DNA from: QANA01 sp963665505
GTDB lineage: Bacteria; Bacillota; Clostridia; Christensenellales; Christensenellaceae
Reading direction: 5' to 3'
Length of the DNA stretch: 64,000 nt
NCBI GenBank assembly: GCA_963665505.1
Contig: OY762275.1
Coordinates: 1,116,001 to 1,180,000, forward strand
The first letter of the stretch is position 1. The number at the start of each line of letters is the position of its first letter. The notes beneath the pieces are model-generated. The model worked only from the letters and a program-made list of their open reading frames with translations. It did no database searches and was not told the DNA's origin. This document shows positions 8,017 to 16,455 of this stretch, piece after piece. The position numbers and the translations under genes were made by a program.

Positions 8017-8820
8017 GTGGAATATTTCACGCTCAACAACGGTCTTTTTGTCCCGGCAGTTTTTTTTGGCACGTACCATATCCAGGATACCCGCCCCATT
8101 TTGGAGGTGGTCCGGGATGCGTATGCCTGCGGTTACCGCGCACTGGATTCGGCTTCGTATTATAAAAATGAGGCGCTGTTAGGCGATGCGCTGCAAAAAC
8201 TCGGGATAAGCGGCGAGGTGCTGCTTACCACCAAGGTCTGGAATGATGCGCAGGGCTATGATGCCACGGTTCGTTCTTTTGAAGAGAGCGAGAAAAGGCT
8301 GGGCAAAGTAGATATCTGTATGCTCCATTGGCCGGCGGCGGAGTTTTTGAGCCGTTGGAAGGCCCTCGAAGACATCTACCGGGCGGGCCGTGTGCGGGCG
8401 ATCGGGGTCTCCAATTTCAAAAGGCATCATCTTCAGACACTGCTGGAAAGTGCAGATGTGCCGCCCGCGGTCGACCAGATAGAAGCCCATGCCTATTTCA
8501 TGGATTGGGAGACAGTCTCTTTCTGCCGGAAAAACAACATTGCCGTGCAGGCATGGCGCCCGCTGATGCGCACCGGCCCTATGCTGCAAAACCGGCAGAT
8601 CGCCCGTATCGGCAAAAAATACGGGAAGACGGCGGCGCAGGTCTGTCTGCGGTTTTTGGTGCAGTCCGGCCTGGGCGTGGTGCCTAAATCCGTGCATATC
8701 GAACGTATGCGGGAAAATCTGGATATTTTCGACTTTGCGTTGTCCAGGGAGGATATGCGCCTCCTTTCTTCGCTCAACACGGGCATCCGTACGGCAGGCG
8801 ATCCGGACACCTTTATTTGA
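8017..8820 (+). CDS. Aldo/keto reductase
   Basis: This 267-residue cytosolic protein belongs to the NADPH-dependent aldo/keto reductase barrel family, which reduces aldehydes and ketones to alcohols. The catalytic tetrad is visible: Asp and Tyr in ALDSASYYKNEALLG, Lys in LLTTKVWNDAQG and His in DICMLHWP; GVSNF and the C-terminal PKSVHIERMRENLDIFDF block bind the nucleotide. I chose GTG at 8017, 2 bp after the preceding stop and 6 bp after GGGAAGGA; the open frame extends 32 codons upstream only by overlapping the preceding gene. Tight spacing implies cotranscription with the membrane protein. Natural substrate unknown. Confidence 0.92.
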   Translation: MEYFTLNNGLFVPAVFFGTYHIQDTRPILEVVRDAYACGYRALDSASYYKNEALLGDALQKLGISGEVLLTTKVWNDAQGYDATVRSFEESEKRLGKVDICMLHWPAAEFLSRWKALEDIYRAGRVRAIGVSNFKRHHLQTLLESADVPPAVDQIEAHAYFMDWETVSFCRKNNIAVQAWRPLMRTGPMLQNRQIARIGKKYGKTAAQVCLRFLVQSGLGVVPKSVHIERMRENLDIFDFALSREDMRLLSSLNTGIRTAGDPDTFI

Positions 8821-8887
8821 CCTGCGCATTCTCCGGCCGGCCGTTGGTTTCGCAATCTTTTCTCCCTTTTGTTTCAGACGATTTTTA

Positions 8888-8896
8888 TGGTATACT
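8888..8896 (+). promoter_or_regulatory. Extended -10 promoter of the two-component operon
   Basis: TGG-TATACT (8888-8896) is an extended -10 element; no good -35 is seen at 17 bp. It lies about 50 bp before the response regulator ATG, whose ribosome site is GGAGG at 8932-8936. Confidence 0.6.
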
Positions 8897-8947
8897 CAAT
8901 ATAGCGTAACATGTTGTTTCTATTTTTCATTGGAGGTTCGGGGATAA

Positions 8948-9634
8948 ATGCCGAAAAGAATCTTGATCGTAGATGATGAACCGAATGTGATCAAAGGCCT
9001 GCGTTTCAACCTGGAGCAGCAGGAAGGGTATGAAATAGACGTCGCTTATGATGGGCAGGCGGCACTCGATCTATTCGATTCCGGCAAACACGATCTTATT
9101 TTGCTGGACCTCATGTTGCCCAAAGTGGATGGCATGGAGGTTTGCCAGCGGATCCGCAGCATCTGCGACGTACCCATCATCATGCTGACGGCCAAAGACG
9201 AGGATATCGACAAAATCATGGGCCTGGAATACGGGGCCGATGATTATATGACCAAACCGTTCAACATGCTGGAACTGAAGGCGCGCATCAAAAACATACT
9301 GCGCCGGGCCGATATCTCCAAAAATGAGAAAAACGTCGCAAGGGTAAAGGTAAAAGATATTTCCGTGGATTTCATCAACAGGACGGTGCTGATCGGCGGC
9401 AAAGAAGTATATCTGACAACCAAGGAATTCGATCTGCTGCAACTGCTCATCACAAGCAGGGGCAACGTTTTCAGCCGGGAAAAATTGCTCGAACAGATCT
9501 GGAAACAGAAGGGAGACCTCCGCACCGTGGATGTCCATATCCGGCGGCTCAGGGAAAAGGTCGAACCAAATCCGGCGCGGCCGGAATATATCATGACAAA
9601 ATGGGGAGTGGGGTATTATTTCTCTGGTAAATAA
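8948..9634 (+). CDS. OmpR/PhoB-family response regulator
   Basis: The 228-residue protein has a receiver domain (1-about 120) with the acidic pocket D9/D10, phospho-acceptor Asp54 in LLDLMLP and the conserved TAKDE Lys, then a winged-helix DNA-binding domain (about 130-226) with LTTKEFDLLQLL and RTVDVHIRRLREK. It is a transcription factor activated by phosphorylation. It overlaps or abuts the sensor kinase gene that follows and is followed by two GerMN lipoprotein genes, suggesting regulation of envelope functions. The RGNVFSRE and WGVGYYF ends are close to the PhoP/WalR/MtrA groups. Exact regulon unknown. Confidence 0.95.
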   Translation: MPKRILIVDDEPNVIKGLRFNLEQQEGYEIDVAYDGQAALDLFDSGKHDLILLDLMLPKVDGMEVCQRIRSICDVPIIMLTAKDEDIDKIMGLEYGADDYMTKPFNMLELKARIKNILRRADISKNEKNVARVKVKDISVDFINRTVLIGGKEVYLTTKEFDLLQLLITSRGNVFSREKLLEQIWKQKGDLRTVDVHIRRLREKVEPNPARPEYIMTKWGVGYYFSGK

Positions 9635-9677
9635 GCTTTTCACCTCTATCAGATGGAGGTTCGTAATCCTATATCTT

Positions 9678-11066
9678 GTGGTGGTGGTGCTGTCCTTTGG
9701 GGTCGTAACGGTGATGACATCCGCCATCGTTGAAAACAGCCTGGTACAGCGGCGTGTAAGCGACTGCCTCCAGGCTGTCAATGATTTTTCCGTCTCCATT
9801 TCTTACGATCTGTCCGTCAATGATGCGCGCGACTTGTATGCCTCGGCCGTCAAAAAGGGGCTGGAGCTGTCGGGCAGGGTGCTTGTTTTAGACCGTTATG
9901 GGATCGTGCAGGTGGACAGCTTTTCCAATCTGAACGGCGCCCAGCTTCCCCTGCGCGAAGTTCTGGAAGTCCTGGGCGGAACAAAGGAAGCGTCTTATGG
10001 CTTTCATAAAGTGTATTCCGACGATACTTTTGTCTGGACGGGCTACTATACGTCCGTAGTAGTGGAAAATTCCGATATCATCGGGGCGGTTCTCTTTTCC
10101 CAGGACATACAGGATGTGATCGACGATACGAACGCCATCAGACAGGAATATATCCTGATCGATGCCGTCGCCACGGGCATTGTGGCCATGCTGTCGTACC
10201 TTTTTACCAATCATATTTCCAAGCCGCTGGAGGCGCTGCGGGTAGGTGCGCTGGCCCTTTCCCAGGGAAATTTTTCCAAACGGGTGGAGATCAGCGGCAA
10301 CGACGAGGTGGCCAACCTCGGGAACGCGTTCAACACGATGGCGGCCCGGTTGGAAGATGTCGACAGGCAGCGCAGCGAATTCGTCTCCAATGCGTCCCAC
10401 GAGCTTAAAACGCCGCTTTCTTCGATGAAGATCCTGGCGGAATCTGTTCTTTACCAGGACGGTCTGCCCGAAGCTGTCTATAAAGATTTCCTGGCCGACA
10501 TCAATAAGGAGATCGACCGGCTGACCTGCCTGATCAACGATCTTTTGCTCATGACAAAATTACAGAATCTGAAGGGTGAGCAGCAGATGCAGCCTGCGGA
10601 TGTGGACAGGATCGTGCGGGAAGTCATAAGGATGCTGCAAGTACTGGCCAACCGGAAGAACATCCGCGTGCATTTTGCGCCCGGCCTGAACGGCAGGCTG
10701 CTCTGCTTCCCGGTGCAGCTGCGCCAGGCGGTCAGCAATCTGCTGGACAACGCGATCAAATACACGCCTGCCGGCGGGAATGTCTATATCCGCACATTTA
10801 AAGACGGCGGGGAAGCAAAGATAGAAGTTATGGATACGGGCGAAGGGATCGAAAATTCGGAACTCAGCAATATTTTCGAACGTTTTTACCGGGTGGACAA
10901 AGCCCGTGCCCGGGAAACGGGGGGAACGGGGCTTGGACTGTATATCGTGCGGACGATCGCCATCATGCATGGCGGAAGGATAGATGTAAAGAGCAAAAAA
11001 GGGGAAGGCTCGGTCTTTACGTTCGTGATACCGGCCAGATTCTATAAAGGCGGAGATGCGCATTGA
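9678..11066 (+). CDS. Membrane sensor histidine kinase
   Basis: Partner of the upstream response regulator. Counting from GTG 9678: membrane helix at the extreme N-terminus, extracytoplasmic sensor domain (about 20-150), second helix (about 155-178), HAMP (about 180-230), HisKA with phospho-acceptor His241 in SNASHELKTPLSS, and HATPase with N-box NLLDNAIKYTP, DTGEGI and GTGLGLYIV. GTG 9678 is the first canonical start, but the frame is open from 9597 and encodes SIRWRFVILYL immediately upstream, exactly the usual N-terminus of this kinase group, so translation probably begins earlier at a non-standard codon (for example CTG 9624 or ATT 9615/9618), overlapping the regulator's end. The stop overlaps the TTG start of the next gene. 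Confidence 0.93.
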   Translation: MVVVLSFGVVTVMTSAIVENSLVQRRVSDCLQAVNDFSVSISYDLSVNDARDLYASAVKKGLELSGRVLVLDRYGIVQVDSFSNLNGAQLPLREVLEVLGGTKEASYGFHKVYSDDTFVWTGYYTSVVVENSDIIGAVLFSQDIQDVIDDTNAIRQEYILIDAVATGIVAMLSYLFTNHISKPLEALRVGALALSQGNFSKRVEISGNDEVANLGNAFNTMAARLEDVDRQRSEFVSNASHELKTPLSSMKILAESVLYQDGLPEAVYKDFLADINKEIDRLTCLINDLLLMTKLQNLKGEQQMQPADVDRIVREVIRMLQVLANRKNIRVHFAPGLNGRLLCFPVQLRQAVSNLLDNAIKYTPAGGNVYIRTFKDGGEAKIEVMDTGEGIENSELSNIFERFYRVDKARARETGGTGLGLYIVRTIAIMHGGRIDVKSKKGEGSVFTFVIPARFYKGGDAH

Positions 11067-12004
11067 AAAAGCTGATTTGCGGTATTTTAACGGTGCTCCT
11101 GGTGCTCACGTTGTTCACGAGCTGCGTCGACCAGACGGAAGAAACGGGAGCAGTGATCCAGGTCGACCCGACGGAAGGTTCTTCCAACAAAGATGAATTT
11201 TCGGTCCTGCTCTATTTTGCCGATAAAGAGTATACCATGCTGGTAGGCGAAGAGAGGGTAGTCGATGTGCCCGTGAGCCAAAGGCTGGAATATTCTGTCC
11301 TGCACGAACTGATCGCCGGCCCGGTCATAACCGGCGCCTATTTCAACCAGATCCTGAATCCCGAGACCGACATCATCAGTATTTCCGAAAGTGAAAATGT
11401 TCTTTCCATTACGCTGAGCAGCGAATTTCTGGACTGGAGCTTCATCACATATCCCGATGTATCGGGCAACCTCGATATGATCAAGCGGCTGGCGGTTTAT
11501 TCTGTCGTCAATACGGTCATAGAAGCTTCGGGCTGTTCGCGGGTACAGCTTTTGGTGGACAGGGAAGGGAGCGGCACCGGCCAGCGTATCTATCTGAACG
11601 AAATCGGCATGGGGGAAAGCGGTGTGCTCGAACCGCTGGGGCGGAATAGTTTTATTACCATGACGGCGGTCTATGTCCTGGAATCAGTGGCGGAGGCGCT
11701 CATCAGCAGAGAATATGCCGGCGCCTATGCGTATATCGCTTCGGCCGATGCGGAGGGGAACATAAGCCCCGAAGAAAGCGCTTTTGTCAATGCCATGCAG
11801 GAGTCGGAGATATTGTTGGAAGAATTTTCGGTTGTAGAGGTCGTGGAAAGCGTGAACAGCGACCGGCTGCTTCTGATGGTCGATTATGTGACCGATTCTC
11901 CGACGGCGGGGCGGAAAGTGCATGAAAACGTACCCGTACAGATGATCAAGGAAAACTCTATCTGGAAAATCACATACACGCAAGTGCAATCTCTTTTGGT
12001 TTAG
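11063..12004 (+). CDS. GerMN-domain lipoprotein, single domain
   Basis: A 313-residue predicted lipoprotein: a lysine-rich start, hydrophobic segment and lipobox LFTSC with the acylated Cys near residue 21. A GerMN domain follows (about 45-185; VLLYFADKEYTML, VLHELIAGP, SITLSSEFLDW), then a C-terminal domain (about 195-313) of no assigned family. GerMN domains occur in the spore germination protein GerM and in actinobacterial LpqB. The TTG start overlaps the kinase stop (TTGA), which indicates translational coupling. By position it may modulate the kinase or act on the cell wall; that is inference. Confidence 0.88.
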   Translation: MKKLICGILTVLLVLTLFTSCVDQTEETGAVIQVDPTEGSSNKDEFSVLLYFADKEYTMLVGEERVVDVPVSQRLEYSVLHELIAGPVITGAYFNQILNPETDIISISESENVLSITLSSEFLDWSFITYPDVSGNLDMIKRLAVYSVVNTVIEASGCSRVQLLVDREGSGTGQRIYLNEIGMGESGVLEPLGRNSFITMTAVYVLESVAEALISREYAGAYAYIASADAEGNISPEESAFVNAMQESEILLEEFSVVEVVESVNSDRLLLMVDYVTDSPTAGRKVHENVPVQMIKENSIWKITYTQVQSLLV

Positions 12005-12010
12005 GTAATT

Positions 12011-13486
12011 ATGCGCCATACATGGATTTTGGTTTTGACGGCGGTGCTGCTCCTGCTGAGCAGTTGCACAACGCTGACGGAAAACAATACGATCTCCGAC
12101 CTGTCTCCCGTCGATATGACGCCCGTGACGATCGAGCAGGAACGACAGCTTTTCAGCGCGTCGCTGTATTATTATAACGAAAACAAACAGCTGCTCTTCA
12201 CGACGCAGGAATTAGAGGTAGAGGCCTGGGGCAATATGCCCGGGCTTGTATTCCAGGCTTTTGTGGACAGCCCGCTGGATCCCGGCGTGGGCAAATATGG
12301 GCCCGAGTTACGGCTGGCCGGCGTTGCGATCTCGGCAAACGTGGCCACCGTGTCGCTGACTTCCGTTTCTGAACTTTCGGAAAAGCAGTCGTTTTTTGTG
12401 GCGGTGGCCGCCGCCAACACGGCGCTCAATAATTTCTCGGTGCAGTATGCCAATATTGTCATAAATGGCGATCCCGTGTCTGTGAACGGAGTCCCGTGCG
12501 GTGTTTTCGAAAAAAAGGATGCGGGTGTGCAGGAGATTTATGATGCCTATAAAGAGGAATATGTCGCAGATAAAAATACATATGCGCTGGATGCGCCCCT
12601 GTATTTTTTAGATACCGACGGACAATATGCGCTTTGCGAAGTGCATAGTCTAGCGCTGGGTGCGGGTTCCGTCGAGCAAAGAGCGGCCGATATCCTGCAA
12701 CAGCTTTCGATCGGGCCGGAAGATGTGTCCCTGCACAGCCCCGTACGGCGTTTTTTCTCCGTTCTATCCGCGGCGGATGCGGCGGGAACGGAAGATACGG
12801 CGGATGTGACGGAGACGGAAGAAACTGCCCCGGTGGAAGAAGAAGGTATCTCTGTCCAATATAGCGAAGACCGCCATACATTGTCTCTCAGGCACGCGGA
12901 GGCACTGTTTTCCGCAGGCCTGGAGGACGATCTCGAGGCGTGTCTCGCCTGTATCTATTATTCGATGACGGCGCTGTTGCCGGACATCTCCATGCTGGAA
13001 TGTACATATGGGGAAACGACCTATTATATGGACGCCGCGCAGGCCCGGACCTACCTGGGCAACAGGATCACCATCTATCTGCCGGATAAAGACTTGAGCA
13101 AGCTGGAAGCGGTTTCCCGTGTGGTAAGAGAAAACATCTCGCTGGACTGGACGACCTATATCGAAGAGATCATGCGCGGGCCAATAGAATCGGACACGGG
13201 GCTGGTCTCGATTTTCTCAAAAGCCTTTTCTTCAGAAGACCTTCTTAGTTTAGAAGTCACCGAATCTTACGTGACGGTGAATTTCTCTTCCAAATTCCGT
13301 ATCTATCTGGAAAGTATTCCTTCCAAGCGGCAGAACATGCTGGTCTATTCCATTGTGAACACGTTCTGCAATATTGATGCCGTGCAGGCGGTCCAATTCC
13401 TGATAGAAGGCGAACATGTCGGCAAAGTGAGCGAAACGCTGAATTTGTTTGCGCCCCTCCTGCCCAATATCGGGCTTGCCGCCTGA
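12011..13486 (+). CDS. GerMN-domain lipoprotein, two domains
   Basis: A 491-residue predicted lipoprotein with lipobox LLSSC (Cys near residue 18). Two GerMN-like halves are visible: about 42-175 (ASLYYYNENKQLLF, FQAFVDSP, TVSLTSVSEL) and about 345-480 (ITIYLPDKDLSKL, IEEIMRGP, VTVNFSSKF, MLVYSIVNTF). Between them is a linker with an acidic, threonine-rich stretch near 260-280. The gene begins 6 bp after the preceding lipoprotein, ending a four-gene operon. The two lipoproteins are related through the domain but are not close duplicates. Function is not known beyond likely extracytoplasmic anchoring. Confidence 0.88.
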   Translation: MRHTWILVLTAVLLLLSSCTTLTENNTISDLSPVDMTPVTIEQERQLFSASLYYYNENKQLLFTTQELEVEAWGNMPGLVFQAFVDSPLDPGVGKYGPELRLAGVAISANVATVSLTSVSELSEKQSFFVAVAAANTALNNFSVQYANIVINGDPVSVNGVPCGVFEKKDAGVQEIYDAYKEEYVADKNTYALDAPLYFLDTDGQYALCEVHSLALGAGSVEQRAADILQQLSIGPEDVSLHSPVRRFFSVLSAADAAGTEDTADVTETEETAPVEEEGISVQYSEDRHTLSLRHAEALFSAGLEDDLEACLACIYYSMTALLPDISMLECTYGETTYYMDAAQARTYLGNRITIYLPDKDLSKLEAVSRVVRENISLDWTTYIEEIMRGPIESDTGLVSIFSKAFSSEDLLSLEVTESYVTVNFSSKFRIYLESIPSKRQNMLVYSIVNTFCNIDAVQAVQFLIEGEHVGKVSETLNLFAPLLPNIGLAA

Positions 13487-13494
13487 GGGAATGC

Positions 13495-13523
13495 TTGCTC
13501 AAAAAGAGCATGTGCTTTATAAT
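13495..13523 (+). promoter_or_regulatory. Putative promoter of the M50-scpA-scpB operon
   Basis: TTGCTC (13495-13500) and a perfect TATAAT (13518-13523) are spaced by 17 bp and lie about 50 bp before the protease start at 13573. Confidence 0.6.
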
Positions 13524-13572
13524 GGAATAGACGTTTTTTGATTTGATTACCTTCAATGGGGAGTATTGCAAA

Positions 13573-14214
13573 ATGTGGATTATCAATATGTTTCAGCAAA
13601 ATCCCGCGATGGCCACCGTGTATCTGCTTTCTTTTTTGCTGGCCATGTGCGTTTCTATTTCTTTCCACGAATGCGCGCATGCGTACGTTGCTTATAAACT
13701 GGGCGACCCGACTGCCAAAAACCTGGGGCGGATGTCGCTGGATCCGATGCGCCATATCGATTGGTGGGGCGCGCTTTTGTTCCTGCTGGTAGGGATAGGC
13801 TGGGCCAAACCCGTGATCGTTTCTTCCAGGAACCTGAAAAATTTCAAACGGGATGATGTCCTGATCGCGCTGGCCGGACCTTTTATCAACCTGCTGCTCT
13901 CATTTATTTTTGCGGGCTTTTATTATTTTGTGCCGTCGGATATCTGGTGGTTGCATATGGTCTTATATATGCTTGTCAGTCTGAACGTGCAGTTTGCCGT
14001 ATTCAATATATTGCCGTTGCCGCCGCTGGACGGCTTCCATCTCGTGACGAGTTTCTCGACCAAGAACTTTTTTAAGATCGTGCGGTTTTTGCAGAAATAT
14101 GGGTATATACTGCTGGTCATCCTGCTGCTCACGGGCGTCCTGCCCTATGTGACCGGCCTGGTCTCCGACCTGCTGCTCGACCTGTATTCCAAATTCTACG
14201 GTTTGTTTGTATGA
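13573..14214 (+). CDS. Site-2 protease-type zinc metalloprotease (M50 family)
   Basis: This 213-residue integral membrane protein carries the zinc-binding HECAH (His32-His36) in the first membrane segment and a distal PPLDGFH with Asp153 as third ligand, the arrangement of the short M50B group of rhomboid-like neighbours found beside scpA in many Clostridia. Such proteases cut substrates within the membrane. ATG 13573 is preceded by TGGGGAG; an in-frame earlier ATG at 13543 lacks a ribosome site. The stop overlaps the scpA start (ATGA). Substrate unknown. Confidence 0.92.
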   Translation: MWIINMFQQNPAMATVYLLSFLLAMCVSISFHECAHAYVAYKLGDPTAKNLGRMSLDPMRHIDWWGALLFLLVGIGWAKPVIVSSRNLKNFKRDDVLIALAGPFINLLLSFIFAGFYYFVPSDIWWLHMVLYMLVSLNVQFAVFNILPLPPLDGFHLVTSFSTKNFFKIVRFLQKYGYILLVILLLTGVLPYVTGLVSDLLLDLYSKFYGLFV

Positions 14215-14945
14215 CGTATGAATTGCGGCTTTCCAATTTCGAGGGTCCGCTTGATCTTTTGCTGCATCTGATCGGCAAGGCAAAGATACAGCCGCAGGAT
14301 ATTTTCGTTTCGGAAATAACCGAACAGTATCTTGCGTATATGGAGGAAGAGGAGTTGACCGACCTGGATGCGGCCAGCGAATTCCTGCAGATGGCCGCGA
14401 CGCTGTTGTACATTAAATCCCGTTCCCTGTTGCCCAACCTTTCGGAAGAAGACGAAGAGGACGCGCTGCTGCTGGAGAATAGTCTGGTCGAACGCTTAAA
14501 CGAGTACAAACGGTGCAAGGAATTGTCAGAAAGCCTGCGCCTGCTCGAAAAAGATTCGGAAGGACAGTACTATAAGCTGCCCGAAGAACTGTTTGCCGAA
14601 GAGCGGCGTCCGCGCTTTCTCAATGCCGATCTCCAGATGCTCCTTGCGGCCTATCTGCGCATGCTGCGCAGCAGGGAAAAGGCCGGGGCAGAGCCGCCGC
14701 CGATCATCCTGCATGCGGACGCCCTCAATCTGCAGACACAGGTCCGCGTGATCCTGGGCCGTCTCGCGATCAAGCCGCGCATGGATTTTGCCGCGCTGTT
14801 CTCAAAGGATCCTTCCCGGGAAGAGATCGCCGTCACGTTTTACGCGCTGCTGGAACTCCTGGCGCAGGAAAAAGTCGGGGTGCGGCAGGAACGTGCCTTC
14901 GGCAATATAGAAGTATTCAGAAGGAAAGAAAGCGTCCATGGATAA
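14211..14945 (+). CDS. scpA: Segregation and condensation protein A
   Basis: ScpA is the kleisin subunit that bridges SMC dimers in bacterial condensin. The 244-residue protein begins LRLSNFEGPLDLLLHLI, the SMC-neck binding helix typical of the family, has a glutamate-rich middle (about 83-95) and a C-terminal winged-helix (about 170-240) that binds the SMC head. It overlaps the protease by 4 bp and scpB by 8 bp, so the pair is translationally coupled. smc itself is not in the window. Confidence 0.96.
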   Translation: MTYELRLSNFEGPLDLLLHLIGKAKIQPQDIFVSEITEQYLAYMEEEELTDLDAASEFLQMAATLLYIKSRSLLPNLSEEDEEDALLLENSLVERLNEYKRCKELSESLRLLEKDSEGQYYKLPEELFAEERRPRFLNADLQMLLAAYLRMLRSREKAGAEPPPIILHADALNLQTQVRVILGRLAIKPRMDFAALFSKDPSREEIAVTFYALLELLAQEKVGVRQERAFGNIEVFRRKESVHG

Positions 14946-15447
14946 AAACAAACTTGTGGGTGTTTTGGAAAACATACTGTTCACCGCCGGGGATTCCGTG
15001 GCGGTTTCCGATATCGCGCAGGCGCTGGGCTGCGGCGAGGCGGAACTTTCCGCCGTGCTCGAAGAAGAGATCCGGGTACGGGAGTCGGCCCATGGCCTTA
15101 TGATACGGCGTTTGGGCGACCGCGTGCAGTTGGCTACGCGCCCTGCGTATGCGCCGCTGCTGCAAAGCCTGTTTGGCGTCAAAAACGAAGAAGAGCTGAC
15201 CCAGGCGATGATGGAGACGCTCTCCATCATCGCTTACCGGCAGCCCGTCACGCGCGCGGAGATCGAAGAAGTCCGCGGCGTCAATACAAGCTATACGCTG
15301 AACGCGCTGCTGGAAAAAAGACTGATCGCCGAAGCGGGCCGCAAAGAGGCGCTCGGGAGGCCCATCCTCTATGTCACAAGCGAAGGGTTCCTGCGGCATT
15401 TCGGCCTTTCCTCGGTGGATGAGCTGCCCCAGGAGAAATTGGCATAG
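14938..15447 (+). CDS. scpB: Segregation and condensation protein B
   Basis: ScpB dimers bind the middle of ScpA in the SMC complex. The 169-residue protein has tandem winged-helix domains; ETLSIIAYRQPVTRAEIEEVRGVN is the family hallmark region (residues about 93-120) and the ending GRPILYVTSEGFLRHFGL is also typical. It overlaps scpA by 8 bp and has its ribosome site (AAGGAAAG) within scpA. Confidence 0.96.
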   Translation: MDKNKLVGVLENILFTAGDSVAVSDIAQALGCGEAELSAVLEEEIRVRESAHGLMIRRLGDRVQLATRPAYAPLLQSLFGVKNEEELTQAMMETLSIIAYRQPVTRAEIEEVRGVNTSYTLNALLEKRLIAEAGRKEALGRPILYVTSEGFLRHFGLSSVDELPQEKLA

Positions 15448-15524
15448 AAGCGGGTTTTCTCAATTGTATAATGCGGTGAAAAACCGGTAAAAATATCCAT
15501 GACCTTAGGAAGAAGGCGGGTCGT

Positions 15525-16088
15525 ATGGATATTTTTTTATGGGTTTTTCTGCTGCTTGCCGCATTGTCTGTCGTCAAAGGTAAAATCGAACTCACCCCGG
15601 TCGAGAAGAAGCGGGGTTTTTTTGCCTTGCAAGTCTATTTTCTTTCCATAAAAGTATATAAGGCCGTTTTTTATGTCCGTTTCCGGCATTATATCCGCCC
15701 GGAAATCATAAAAGTTAAAAGACATGGGTTCAAAAAAATATACAGCTTCACTCTAAGAAAGCGCAAGCGCAAAGTATCCGTCCTCCGCCTGCTCAGGCCC
15801 CGGGATATCCGGCGGCTGGACGTCTGCATCACGGCCGGCACGGGAGACGCCGCCCTTACGGCGATACTCTGCGGCACCCTTGCTTCTGCGGTCCATGGCA
15901 TGTATCAGGTCCTCGGTCTGAAAAACGCGACGCGTCAAATTTCTCCGGATTTTGAGAAGGCCGTATTAAACGTATCCGTATTTGGAATAGTAAGGATATC
16001 GATTGCAGATAGTATAGTTAGATTTTTGAAAGAAAAGAGGCGCAAATATGCATCCGATCGAAAATATTTTGAACATAACCATGTCTGA
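15525..16088 (+). CDS. DUF2953 domain protein (YtfI-like)
   Basis: A 187-residue protein with one N-terminal membrane segment (about 2-17) followed by a basic soluble region. The centre holds TAGTGDAALTAILCGTLAS, the conserved block of DUF2953. The same gene precedes ytfJ in many spore formers. It overlaps the following gerW gene by 41 bp in another frame; such an overlap is longer than usual, but both starts have ribosome sites (AGAAGG here, AAGAGG for gerW). Function unknown, sporulation link inferred from context. Confidence 0.82.
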   Translation: MDIFLWVFLLLAALSVVKGKIELTPVEKKRGFFALQVYFLSIKVYKAVFYVRFRHYIRPEIIKVKRHGFKKIYSFTLRKRKRKVSVLRLLRPRDIRRLDVCITAGTGDAALTAILCGTLASAVHGMYQVLGLKNATRQISPDFEKAVLNVSVFGIVRISIADSIVRFLKEKRRKYASDRKYFEHNHV

Positions 16089-16455
16089 ACTGAAAGCGAT
16101 GGCGGACGTCAACACGATCGTGGGGAAACCTTTCGTAACGCCCGACGGCCAGACAATCATCCCCATTTCCAAGATCAGTATCGGCTTTGTCAGTGGCGGC
16201 GGGGAATATGCCGGCCCGCAAAAGGCCGATCCGCTTTCCCAAAGGCAGTATCCTTTTGCCGGCGGGAGCGGTGCGGGGCTGACCATCACGCCGATGTCGT
16301 TTGTCATTACCGGAAAAGAACCGCCGCGGTTACTGAACATCACGGACAGGGACCTCGCGGATAAGATCCTGGAACATATCCCGGATATGCTGTGCGAAAT
16401 CAGCCGGATGTTCAAGAAAGAGGAGGAATGTGCGTGTGAGGGGGAAAGCATCTAA
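16048..16455 (+). CDS. ytfJ: GerW family sporulation protein
   Basis: A 135-residue protein beginning MHPIENILNITMSELKAMAD, with VGKPFVTPDGQTIIPISKIS and a glycine-rich FVSGGGEY block, then GGSGAGLTITPMSFVI; all are characteristic of YtfJ/GerW, a small forespore-expressed protein involved in germination in Bacillus. It sits between DUF2953 and dacF genes, the usual sporulation context. Its end overlaps the dacF start. Confidence 0.93.
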   Translation: MHPIENILNITMSELKAMADVNTIVGKPFVTPDGQTIIPISKISIGFVSGGGEYAGPQKADPLSQRQYPFAGGSGAGLTITPMSFVITGKEPPRLLNITDRDLADKILEHIPDMLCEISRMFKKEEECACEGESI

